DNA from: Isoperla grammatica
Lineage: Eukaryota; Arthropoda; Insecta; Plecoptera; Perlodidae
DNA: 64,000 bases
NCBI GenBank assembly: GCA_945910005.1
Contig: OX246748.1
Coordinates: 11,895,051-11,959,050, forward strand
Direction: 5' to 3'
In this document: positions 23,379 to 34,400 of the stretch, in pieces
Position numbering within the stretch: position 1 is the first letter of the stretch
Layout of the letters: each line of letters begins with the position of its first letter
Program-made: the position numbers and the translations under genes
Notes under the pieces: model-generated
The model's database searches: none
What the model saw: only the letters and a program-made list of their open reading frames with translations
Told to the model about the DNA's origin: nothing

Positions 23379-23595
23379 TAGTAATTGGACTGTACACTGT
23401 TCCTTGTCACAAATAAAAACAATTTAAAACGCAATATTTCTTACCCTGATCAGAGCTCTTCAACAGGCGAAAACACAGAGAGTGTGAGTGTTTTAGTGTG
23501 TTTTCGCCTGTTGAAGAGCTCTGATCAGGGTTCGAAATATTGCGTTTTAAATTGTTTTTATATGTGACAAGGAACAGTGTACAGTCCATTTACTA
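23379..23595. mobile_element. Large near-perfect palindrome
   Basis: Arms of about 97 bp: TAGTAATTGGACTGTACACT at the left end against AGTGTACAGTCCATTTACTA at the right. They continue through CCTTGTCAC, AACAATTTAAAACGCAATAT, GATCAGAGCTCTTCAACAGG and CGAAAACACA, with a loop of roughly 20 bp. Both strands therefore show almost the same 60-codon frame, which is not a gene. Very low arm divergence suggests a young foldback. Confidence 0.85.
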
Positions 23596-23647
23596 AGTCT
23601 TATATAATGTTTTACCTGTTTTACTATGTTCCCGTTTTAATTTAGAA

Positions 23648-23700
23648 TAGGGACACCTCAAGTAAGCTGGTGTGCACCATATAACGGGTATTACTACGAA
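23648..23700 (+). repeat. SINE 3' fragment
   Basis: GGGACACCTCAAGTAAGCTG, GTGTGCACCATATAACGGGT and ACTACGAAA match the tail of the SINE at 42411-42677. Confidence 0.7.
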
Positions 23701-24423
23701 AAATCATTATTATTATTAATAATATTTTAAACACTTATCTTCGTTTACAATTGTTTTTTAATAAATATAAATTGTTATTGTTGGTAAAGTTTTATGTAGC
23801 GAGAGTGTATAATGTTGTAAAATGCTGACTATCAAAAATAGCCTCCCACGGGAACTGCGCTGAACACAAGAACCGTGTGTGTACATATCATTTGTATTTG
23901 CTGCGGATGCCAGACACGATAACCTACGATCAACAAGGGACCTCTATATCATCGGCAACACTGTATAACGATGAGCTCGCGTATACAGTGTTGCAATTAA
24001 ATGACGATAAAAACTCACGCTATAATATGCTTATTTATAATAATTGTGTTTAGTGTTCTGTGTGGTGATCAGGGAGTTTAAAGATGGAATGTAATATTAT
24101 TGTATAACGAGGTGCGATTTTTTGTGTCTTAATTTATGTGGTTTGTTGGAGCAGTGGTCGAGAAGTTTCTGATCTTTGGCGACCTTTGTGAATAGATGAA
24201 TTGGTTGAGTCCCTCCCGTATAATCCCGTTCAAACGCAAAATTAATGAAATTTTATTGATGTATTGAGAACGCTGCAGGTTATTTTAAACGTGATACCTA
24301 TGTGGAATTTTGTTTTGTATCAGCTAAATAACGGATTTAAATACTTTCAAATATTGTAAATATTACTATTTGTAGGCTTTTTTTGTAATTTATTTGTTAT
24401 ATGTTTATTATTGAAATGACAAA
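23701..24423. other. No gene recognised
   Basis: AT-rich DNA. An inverted pair (GCAACACTGTATA / TATACAGTGTTGC) lies at 23955-23995. Confidence 0.4.
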
Positions 24424-24592
<169 letters not shown>

Positions 24593-24732
24593 TAAATAAT
24601 AGCGTCTTTTTTTTTTTTTTACATACAAAATACAACCGCACTGGTACATGAAGAAATACATTAGGAAATAAAAATATTATAAAAAATAATATTTAAAAAA
24701 AATATTTGAAAATATATATATATTATATATAT

Positions 24733-24756
24733 AAAAAAAAAAAAAAAAAAAAAAAA
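24733..24756. repeat. Poly-A tract
   Basis: 24 A residues after a TATATA stretch. Confidence 0.9.
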
Positions 24757-25512
24757 TGGTAACAATTGCAATATTTGACAGTTTGGTTTAAATTCGTTGT
24801 TTAGCGGATCTAAACCAAATTCCGCGTAAGATGGAATCACTGTTTCAATATTTCGAAGTGTCCTCATAATATCAATAAAAACCTTTAATAAGCGAGAAAG
24901 GTTTGCATTTTATTCCTAGTCACTGTCACTGTTGTATTTGAAGCCAACAATCAGTGACTACTCCACGTTTTTTTGCACGGCGTAACCTACGTGACAAACC
25001 TTCACACATTTCACGCATTAAGCAAATGAAAATTAATAACCTACTCCGCTGACATTTTGAGATTATAATCCAATTACGGTGACAATTTATCACTTTAATG
25101 TGTTAAGTTTGCAGTGTTTGTTATGTTTTCTGTATTTATAGTAGTAGTAAAACAATTATACTATTGGAAAAGTAATAAATGACACTATAAAAGAACATTT
25201 GTTGTACTTGAAACGTGGATTATGCACAAGAGCTTTGTTGAAAATAATTTTACGTCTAGACAATTGTTGACAACTTGACTTTCAGAACAAGTACTCATAT
25301 TCTAGGTATCGCACTGTTTTCGTACACCTTATGTAAAACTGGTACATAATAGAAATATATTCGTCAATGTTATTTCAATTAAGACTGTAAAACTATATGA
25401 TCAATAAGTCATATTGAAAATATATAACTCATTTCCAAATTCAAACTATATCGGGTTTTTTAATAGTGGTTGCTCTCCCTTGTGTAAGGCATTAAACTTT
25501 CAATGACAGCTT
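24757..25512. other. No gene recognised
   Basis: AT-rich, no supported feature. Confidence 0.4.
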
Positions 25513-25672
25513 GACTGGTCCAGGTTCCTTTCCTCATATTCCCTCCGATTCTCCACCAATTTCTTCCACTCTTTTCTTTTATCCACTTCTTCTCTCTTTT
25601 CGCCTTCTTCCAAGATTCTTTTTCTCTCGAACGTCTCCTTCGATCGACCGTCTCCACTCCTCTCTTAGTCTT
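25513..25672. repeat. Polypyrimidine-rich tract
   Basis: About 160 bp strongly biased to C/T on the plus strand (TTCC, CTTCT, TCTCTC runs). The minus strand therefore reads a Lys/Arg/Glu-rich frame (25460-25681) that has no other support. Confidence 0.55.
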
Positions 25673-25879
25673 CCTATTCACAACAACAAATATGTAGTAA
25701 AAATATCAATGAAACGTTTTGATAATATTTGTCAACCTTTAAAAATTTTACCGAAAAATGTAAGTTTTACATAAAACAACGATTTCCGTGAGTATACATC
25801 TCAAAACTCGAAACGCAAAGTGTTGCATAACTTTTCTCAAGTACTACACCTGTCTGCATACAAAGCGTTCGAATGTTAT

Positions 25880-26460
25880 CATTACCGCTAACAGTTGTAT
25901 GCGGGATATTGTGTCGCCATGTTTGCGGCAAAAGTGGTCGGGTGCCGCCGCGCCAAACACCTCGTTTCGTGAAAACAATCATCGACATCGTCCTATATCG
26001 GCTAGAAGTCTTTATTCCTAATGGGGCCATAACCCTTTTCCTACGTCCACCCATTCCACTTAAAGTGCTCAACAAGTAGTCAAGTCGGCCGGTATAGCTA
26101 GCTAGGTAGTTTCGAGCCAAGAGAACGGGGAATCCCCCTTTTGGCAGCCGCGCACAACAATCAACGCCGAAATTAAGACACTTAATTAACCCAATTGTTT
26201 GGAATAAACATCATCATTGATTGCTCCAATTAAATCAATTATGTTTTGTTTAATCGAGAAATTAACCGATACGTTGCGTAGTTTAATTAAATCTCGTGAA
26301 ATCTCGGCTTTTAGTATTTTGTCGGGTATTCCAATTATTTCATTGGGATTGAAATGGCCAATCAGAGAAGCGGGAATTGTATGCGTTGTTAATTGACACG
26401 GTTCTAACGCAGCAACGTGTTTTGTTGCCTCATTACTGTAGCGAGCGACGGCGTTGGTGG
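25880..26460. promoter_or_regulatory. Candidate regulatory island
   Basis: GC-richer block followed by dense homeodomain-type cores: TTAATTAA at 26182, CCAATTA, ATCAATTA, TTTAATTAAA near 26282, TTAATTG near 26390. Also a palindromic NK2-type CACTTAAAGTG near 26058, a forkhead-like AATAAACA and a CCAATCA box. No frame has splice support. Binding-site density suggests an enhancer; this is inference only. Confidence 0.3.
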
Positions 26461-27177
26461 AACTAATTGTGTTTGCGATTGAAGGGGATTATTTCGATGT
26501 GTATTTCTGGATATTGAAGACAGTTATATTTATTTTATGTATTGTTTCGAATAATTATTATCATCTAGAATCTAAATACTACAATCTAGATTCTAGATGA
26601 TGTAAACATTATATATACCGAAACCATATTAAACGCTTTTATGAATATTTTGTATTAATTTTTTTATAAATGATAATTTTTTCAATGTATTGGAAACCAG
26701 TTTATTCATATTATTATTATTATTATTATTATTTAATAGATATCTTAATGTTTGTTTATGATCCTTTGTTTTTCAATTTTTCTTTGCTTTTCATTATTTT
26801 TTGGGTGCAATACTACTGTAGCACAGTGAATGCTAAATACAATCTCTATTGATTTACGTTTGGTTGGACGATTATTGGGAAATGGAAATTTAATTACTAG
26901 ACAATGATGGATGGACATTTATATTTAAAAAAAAATCCCTGACATTTGTAGCTGAATATTTATCTAGTTGATAAGCTTTCACCATTATTGAGGACCAAGG
27001 ATCATTTCCTTTTATGATACTATTTTTTTTTATCATACAGTCTCGGATTTTAAAGTCAGGTAACTATACAATTAAAAAAATATTTCCAAACTTACAATTA
27101 CAAATTACTTATCTTTTTTATTATAATGTTAACGCACTTTTCACAGTGTCTTAGAATCTGAAGTTTAGCATAATACT
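26461..27177. other. No gene recognised
   Basis: AT-rich. It contains a short (TTA)n run at 26708-26735 and a local hairpin (CATCTAGAATCTA / TAGATTCTAGATG) at 26562-26600. Confidence 0.4.
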
Positions 27178-27306
27178 TTTCGTAGGAATACCTATTATAG
27201 GTGCTCACCAGCTTTACCCGATGTGCCCCTCTTCAGGTGACTAACTAGGTATGTTAGGGTGTTGGGAGGAATGTCCAAGGGTTGTTAGTAGTACTCAATT
27301 CCAGCT
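27178..27306 (-). mobile_element. SINE, 5'-truncated, minus orientation
   Basis: Reverse complement of the SINE tail and body: TTTCGTAGGAATACC, then GATGTGCCCCTCTTCAGGTG, ACTAACTAGGTATGTTAGGG and AGTACTCAATTCCAGC. The tRNA head is missing. Confidence 0.75.
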
Positions 27307-27707
27307 AGTTTAACATGACGTTGACTTGTTCCGGGTCATCTGGGGTCAGGGACGCCCCCCTCCCCCCCTCCCCTCAAAGACGGTCGGTAATAGCTCGGTC
27401 CTACTCAGAATCACTCTCTGGGGAGCCAAGTTGGGCGAGGACGTCCGAGTCCCACCCGCAACTAAGGCAAAGGAAATTAAAGTGCCTAAGAACAGTTGAT
27501 TCTTACTTACGCAGCGTAGTGGCCGTAGTGATTAGGCGAGGGTCTAGTTGAAACCTATGTCCCAGTACTCCGGCCTTGGGCAAGGATGTTATGTGGCGGT
27601 ATGTCGGGGCATCCATCGTCTCGATTACCTAGGAATGGTGCCAAAATATGTGACGTGAATGCCTAATATCTTCATTGTCATCGTCATTATCCTCAATATT
27701 GTCATTA

Positions 27708-27709
<2 letters not shown>
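27307..27709. other. GC-richer unassigned stretch, possible repeat
   Basis: The stretch holds C runs, a GTGGCCGTAGTGATTAGGCG motif reminiscent of a Ser-type tRNA 5' half (27520-27540), and a 37-codon minus frame (27503-27616) starting MDAPTYRHIT. Open frames occur on both strands. A tRNA-derived repeat or decayed transposon seems likelier than a gene. Confidence 0.3.

Positions 27710-27775
<66 letters not shown>
27710..27775. repeat. (CAT)n microsatellite
   Basis: About 22 uninterrupted CAT/ATC units. Confidence 0.95.
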
Positions 27776-27821
27776 TACAACGTTTTAGTAAAAGTACACC
27801 ATACCACGGTTTTTCTTCTGC

Positions 27822-28199
27822 AGGGTTGTCGCTAGGGTGTTGTATTGCATGGCAAGAGTGGGCAACCGCCTACACAGGCATAACCCCCCTCCCCCATCAA
27901 TATTTATTACTAGGTATACATGAAAATGTACCTTATAGGAATAGAATTGTGTCCCTGTACATTTTAATTTTCTAGAAGTACAACAGAATTATTTTTCTGA
28001 AAAAGTAAGAGAAATGTAAAAATATGTTATCTTTGTAACGATTTTATTCGGCTACTCACGGGTCAACCACGTTGCGGGAAGGGTGGGGGAGGGGGTAATA
28101 TTTTATACGACCAGATTGCAATTAAGGTTCCCCCCCCCCATAACTATTATACTCTTACCCCCCCCCCCCCCCTCTAACATCCTAGCGTCACCACCGTTC
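27822..28199. mobile_element. Inverted-terminal element with C-rich interior
   Basis: The ends GGTTGTCGCTAGGGTGTT and AACATCCTAGCGTCACCACC are imperfect inverted repeats. The interior has poly-C blocks near 28132 and 28160. No target duplication could be assigned with confidence and no transposase frame exists. Confidence 0.4.
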
Positions 28200-30739
28200 G
28201 TCTTCTACGTATCACGCTGTCCTATGCATAACCATGAGACGTGCTAAACAAAACACTCGGCCATATATTCTGCGAGAGTCGAGTACAGTAGAGCCCTGCA
28301 TCGCGTGTTGGTGTACATTACACCATACAACACCCGGTATAACAATAGACGCCAGTGACAAAAGACTGACGGATATGACCTAAGGGGGAAAACATATTTC
28401 ACGCCTCGGTAGGATTGGAATCGTTATAGGCGCTTTTGATTTTGTTGCTGGAGTGTCGGAAATATGAATATATGCTGCATGTCTGCTGATTATGTGTTGA
28501 CGTTTGTGAATGTTACGGGGGGGAAAGGGGGGGGGGGTCGTGGCATGTGTTAAAATCTGACTAATCAACTTTTCGTGAAGTGTTGTCTCGTTGGAAATAA
28601 ATCCGGTATCGTTACATGTTGAAACGAATATTGTTAATTTATATCGAATCAAAAAGGAATTTGTTTTTGGCTTTCTTATTTACGGTCTTATGAAATACAA
28701 CTAAAGATTTTGTGTACTTGTAAGTGAAAACTGGGTTTCTCCACGGAAATTACCAATTCAAGCCATTTTATCTGACGCAAACATATTTAATTGTTTTGTT
28801 ATTTATTTGGAGCGGGCATAAAACGCAGTATCATGACTGACATACAAAAATGTTGCCCAAATGTTAGTAATTCCAATGTGAAGCTACATAATTCATACCC
28901 TATCACCAGAAAATGCTCTCTTTTCAAAAGCGAATAAATAAATACACACATAAATTTAAACATAAGCAAATAGATATATAGCTAAAAAAAAAAATACATG
29001 GGATCGTTCAAGAATAGTTAAAGAATTTTTCTTAAATGTGAGCAGTGTCTGAAACCGGAATTATTATTATCATCACGTTGTTGTTGTTTTTGTTGTTATT
29101 AACTAAATCTAAGTAGTTTAGTTGTGGAAAGAGAATATAATCCAGTACAAATTCCTTCTTGGTTAATTTGGCTCACCTAGTTTACAAGATATGCAAGGTA
29201 TTCCGATAGTTGGGAAGGAATTTTAAACACTCAATTACAATGTTGCTCTGATATTCCGCATAAACTCTGGGGAACTTCATTATAGTTCACCACTGATGAG
29301 ACTTTATAGGTCACAAGCCATCACATCGTGTACTCCAGTTTACTATCTTTACTCAATCATTTACTTTTAATTAACTTTGTATCTTTTATCAATTTAAAAT
29401 AATGATATAAAATAATAGCCTTTATAATGATTCTCTTTATTTTGTATTTAAATTAATTTTTTTAGCAAACTAAAGTATGGCGTCCACTAGAGAATTTAGT
29501 GTTATTTCATATTATGGATGCTACTTTATTTAAACTTATACTCCCGTATTTCAAATATTTTTATGTTATTAATTCAAGACAGACAGAACATTTTGAAAAA
29601 TTGAAATATTTATTGGTACAAAGAAATTCACTCATATGAACAAACACTATATTCTCCAGAACGTGACATATTTCACTTGTGATAATTTCAAATGTTTTTA
29701 AAACAAAATCAATAGGTAGAAGTGGAAGGCTCTACGGACACAGCCTTCAGATCTTATAGCCTATACACATTTCTTTTTTACCGTACAAATACATTCACAG
29801 TATAATTCTGAAGAACAGTGTTCACAATCCAACCAGAAACCATCTAAATAATGATATATATGATTCTCAACATTTTTTATATTAATCAAGTAGATTTATT
29901 ACTACACAAGCCATGGAATCCAGTAAATATGAAACCAAATTAATTACCTTTCATACAACATACCAACCACTCGCTCTAAATATTTCTATGTAATATGTTT
30001 TAATTTTGCCTTTGTCAAGTATAGTCTAGAGCCAACTTTAAATTATCGTGGAATGGAATGCGTCCATGCACTCTAGTGTGCGTTCAACTTGATCCCTGTT
30101 GCGCATACCTTTCAGGCAACAAGTTATGCTCACACCGGGTATAGCACATTCCATTACGTTGCTACGATCCATTTAACCCTTGCGAGGGCAATGCGTCGTT
30201 TCCTAGATGTACCGGAAAATCTCTTTTATCCCTTTGGTCATAAAAGTATTATGACGTACCAAAAAAATATTATCAAAGTGGTGATTTTTTTTTTTTTCAA
30301 GGGATGAGGACAATAAAATGTTATGGTCAATGTGATTTTTAGACGTCTCGAGTTTATTTTGTTTTACATTGGAATAAATGTATTCTAATATAAACAATCG
30401 AAATCTGACTTAGCACTGAAATATTCGTAAACTTGTTTCCTCATTTGCATTACTTTTATTGTAATTTGTGGCAATATTGTGAAACAAAGCTTTTGGACGA
30501 ATTTGTTGCTGTGAGCATCTGCGTTTATGTGCCGGTAAATCAGTGTACCACTAAACTATCACCGTTAGTCGGCTGTGGGCCGCACTTCTTGCACTTTGGC
30601 TACGACCTCAGTTCAGGATTACCTCACATTGTTGGTGTGTAGCTTCTAGAGGTTGTAAAATTGCCGTCAATTTCCAATATTGCAAATGAGAATCGCATAC
30701 GCAGTCTGGAATAAAGTGGCAGGTCCATTATAGTCCATG
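28200..30739. other. No gene recognised
   Basis: AT-rich; G tract at 28517-28538. Open frames at 28380-28652, 30089-30307 and 30433-30642 have no splice or family support. Confidence 0.4.
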
Positions 30740-30871
30740 ATTCATAGTCATCCCCTACCCCTAGGGGCGCCCGTTGTTTCTATGAATTTGTTTTCTGTAT
30801 ATGAAATAACATGCATTAAACTGCTATCTGGCAACAACGGGCGCCCCTAGGTGTAAGAGACGACTATGAAT
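30740..30871. mobile_element. Foldback element
   Basis: The ends ATTCATAGTC and GACTATGAAT, and the inner arms CCCTAGGGGCGCCCGTTGTT and AACAACGGGCGCCCCTAG, are inverted. The loop is about 55 bp. Confidence 0.75.
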
Positions 30872-31180
30872 TCCAACCATCCTAGTAACGAATGTAATGT
30901 TATTGTTAAATGTGTATCTACACAAGTGTTAATATTATCAGGACGTGAAACATTGTTAGAAAACGTCTGGTTTTTGATATTTTTGGCTCTTTGCTAAGCA
31001 ATGAAACGTCAACAGTCACATCAACAATGTGGACAATGTCAAAATCCTAAACTTAAGTGCTAAAATGGCCGACCTATGTGGCTATTTCATTAGGTACGTT
31101 GATTTATTAGCTGATTCAGGTCCAGTAACGAAGTTACTATTATAAATATTTTATGATATTATGTTGTCGTTCTGTTTCAG

Positions 31181-31308
31181 CCAACATTCATCCGCCGGAG
31201 ACGAAAGCGTGCACGGACGGAGGCCAAATGATCTCGCATCACATCCTCTTGATCTGCCTGAGCGCCCTCTTTTGTTCGCTACTGTTCACAGTAGTTCTAC
31301 GTGAATAA
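31181..31308 (+). CDS. Terminal exon encoding a GPI-anchor-like tail
   Basis: Acceptor TTCTGTTTCAG (ending at 31180), then two bases finishing a split codon and 41 residues to TAA: NIHPPETKACTDGGQMISHH, ILLICLSALFCSLLFTVVLR and E. A small-residue patch (TDGG), a polar spacer and a 19-residue hydrophobic stretch at the very C-terminus fit a GPI attachment signal; a single-pass tail anchor is the alternative. Such endings are usual in neuronal Ig-type adhesion proteins, but no family was recognised. The incoming phase requires an upstream exon ending after one base of a codon; none was found in the window, so the intron is long or its partner lies off the left edge. Confidence 0.6.
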
Positions 31309-31420
31309 CACATAGAGCGCCACTAGTGTTGACGAAGGTCATCCACCATTTTGCCATTCTGCCGCCGCCTCATTTGAAGGTCGTGGCATACCACGTGACC
31401 CGCGGGGCCCAAGGTCATTC
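31309..31420 (+). other. Likely proximal 3' UTR
   Basis: GC-rich DNA directly after the stop codon. It includes GAGCGCCACTAGTG, which resembles an insect CTCF half-motif. The polyadenylation site is not assigned; AATAAA at 32106 is one option. Confidence 0.35.
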
Positions 31421-34400
31421 ATTGTAGTGAGCAGCATAGGAGTTCAATAGCCAATCAAAGCCGCACAAAAAAAAGTAAACAGTTGTTGCAAAGTAATCAG
31501 TAACGGGAAATGTGGAACAATCTTCAATCTCAGAATGAGAATGCGCGGGAAAAAAATCGAACTTTTTTTTTACGAGTGGGCGATTCACGGAAACGAAACC
31601 GAATGGACTGTGTATGTATATATATTTACACGTTTGATGAATGGCAATACATAATGATCTTTTGTTTGCGATTTCATGAAGAGACTTGATAAACATTTTC
31701 CGAAAACAATTTAATAATTCCAAAATGCGAATATGAAATCTATTGGTGACGTTTCGAGAAGAATGGAAGAAGAAAATTGTTAAAAGTGAGGAAGAAGAGA
31801 TATCATGTGTGTGTTTGTGCGGAATAGAGATAGAGAAACATTGGTGATAATGATAATGAGGTATTTAGAGATAAGTTTCTTCCTGCATGTGTCTTTGATT
31901 GAAGATTGCACAGATGTATACTGTTAAAATTACAATGTGCAACTATTGTAGTAAGAGTTATTACAACGGTAACGAGGTACGAGCGTACGAGACGAGTACA
32001 CTCGGCTGACGAAAAGGCGTTCTACTTGTGTCCACGATGGGTTGACAATGCTTGATCGATTTAGGCGTAGGCGAATACAGAAACACACCGCATATAGCTA
32101 CAGTAGAATAAAAAGAGTGTAGAAATTAACTGCCCGATTACAATAACGGCTTGTGGAACGCGATTAAGTACCCGAAATAGTTTTTAATTAAAGGTATCGT
32201 TTGGTTTTTTGAAAAAAAAAAACGGTTTATGTGGATTTGAGTTTCTTTTTGGGCGCTAAAAAATGGGTTCCAGTGTTAAAAAAAATTCTTTGTTATGAGG
32301 TTTCGTATTTTTATTATATGAGATTAGTACCTACATTTATTGCGAATACCATGGGAATAATGGATTTTATTTTTCGGAATGTACCAACTAACATTAATAT
32401 ATATATAAAAAAGATTATGTTGTTGTGCCATAAACTATTATCATAACTGTACAAAATACTTATTTGCGGTCTAACAGAAAAACGTTACTATATCAATATT
32501 TTGTTAAGTAGGCCTATACATTTAATCTTCCCCATATATATAACACTTGTGTCTGACTATTTGATGACAAGTGTTGTAAAATATGTTTTGCTAAAGTTTG
32601 GAGGTCTTACGTAGACTAAATCCAAATTAACAATCAGAATATTGTATAATATTGTAAATTTCTCTAGATGGTAAAATGTTGTTTTTTCAGGCTTATCCTG
32701 GTTCTTTGATTTTGAATGATTGTTTAAACAATTTAGGCCTCTCATGTTTCATTGGAGGAATGAAAGTGGCCGTCTCCCCTGTTGAACTAAACATTAAAAA
32801 AAAAAACCTACAAAATCTAATACATATCGTCAATAATATTTTAGATAATCGATTAGATAATTTTTATATCAATACGTAGATGATTTCGATACAAAAAATT
32901 TTTTTCAAATGCGAAATCTTTTGGTTGTGATTTCGTTTGAAGTGAAAAAACCCATAATGGGGTAGAAGTTACACACACACGAACACGAACACATAAACAC
33001 ACGCACACTAAAAGCACACAATACAATTTATAAAACTTATTGTAATTTTAAATTAATATATATTTATATACATATAAGCACAATAATGATTAAAGAATTT
33101 GTTTCGTGTTGTCTAGATCGGATTAACTGCATTCCAGTCAATTTAAAGACAAACTACCTGTAATGTATTTTTTGTTTTAAATAATAAGTGACATTAAACT
33201 ACATATAACTTTGATCAGAATTGAAATTTGATTAAATTGATCGCGTTCATATTTTTATTTGATGATCAGAGCATTTTACAAACAATTGAAACGTCAAAAA
33301 GAAAATCTAATTTTAATATTTAGTTTACGTTTTGTAAATTATAAATTTTAATGTACACAGCAGGTCAAAATATATGCATGAATACAATAAATTTAAACAA
33401 TACAGAACTTGATATCTTTCCAACAGGACATTTTAGTGTACCAGTTACAGAAATAAACTAAAACTGAAAAATCAAAGCGGGTTGCAAGATAAAAAATAAA
33501 CAAAAATTGGGAAATGAAAGAACTTTTTCCTGTAGTCATACAACTATTGAGTTTACTATATTTATTTTATATCAAAACTAAATATATTACAAAATATAGT
33601 TCTGAAACAAGTCAAGAGCGATCAGACTAAATATTACAGGAACATAATTCAGACTAATGTATAATGTATCGGAATCATGTACTTAATGATAAACTCTTAC
33701 ACAGCAGGAGATCTTCTAATGCAGCATTGAATCACATATCTCTATCAATATCAACCCAACATAACATATCGACCATTGTATTCTAATAGAGTGTAGTTTA
33801 AATTTCAGAGAGGCTCATCTTTCTCGTCAAAAAGAGACAAAAAATATAATTTCTAAGATGACAAAAAGTATTACAAAAAATTGTTAACAAATTATTACAG
33901 ATTAATTTTTTCACATTTAAATATGAATAACTCAGCTTGATATTTTTGTTTTATTTAAAAAATACTTTTTTATGACATATTTCTATAAAATTATAATAAA
34001 AGAATTAAACTTGTAGGAGATTTTTAAGAGCACCGAAAAGAATTTGCTTCTGAACGCTTTGTAAATAACATACAGCTTTGACAATGTTTATTAATATAGC
34101 CTTATATTGCAAGAAAAAAATCAAACTATTCAAGATAAAGATACTTTTATGACGGCTTAAACTGGAGTGTTTTTGTTCTTTGCCGAGCTATACGCTTGCT
34201 TGGTAACTAAGCTTTAATACTTGCGGTGGCACGAAATTAATTTTAAATAATTTTAATTAATTAATTAACAAGCACTGATTAGAATCGTAATAAAATAATC
34301 CTTTTAAAAATTCATAAACATAAATTGAATCGAAATATTTACCTAATGAATGCCCATATAACAGCTAAATTGCAAATTCAAATTTTAGAATAACTGTTTC

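Noticed and set aside
25767..26120. 117-residue minus ORF
   Set aside because: Several frames are open on both strands in the same GC-richer block; no splice or family support.
27503..27616. 37-residue minus ORF MDAPTYRHIT...
   Set aside because: Short, in a repeat-like block with frames open on both strands; likely transposon debris.
32676..32879. Exon after TTTTTTCAG at 32690
   Set aside because: Good-looking acceptor, but the frame is AT-rich, ends without a recognisable C-terminus and has no donor or family match.
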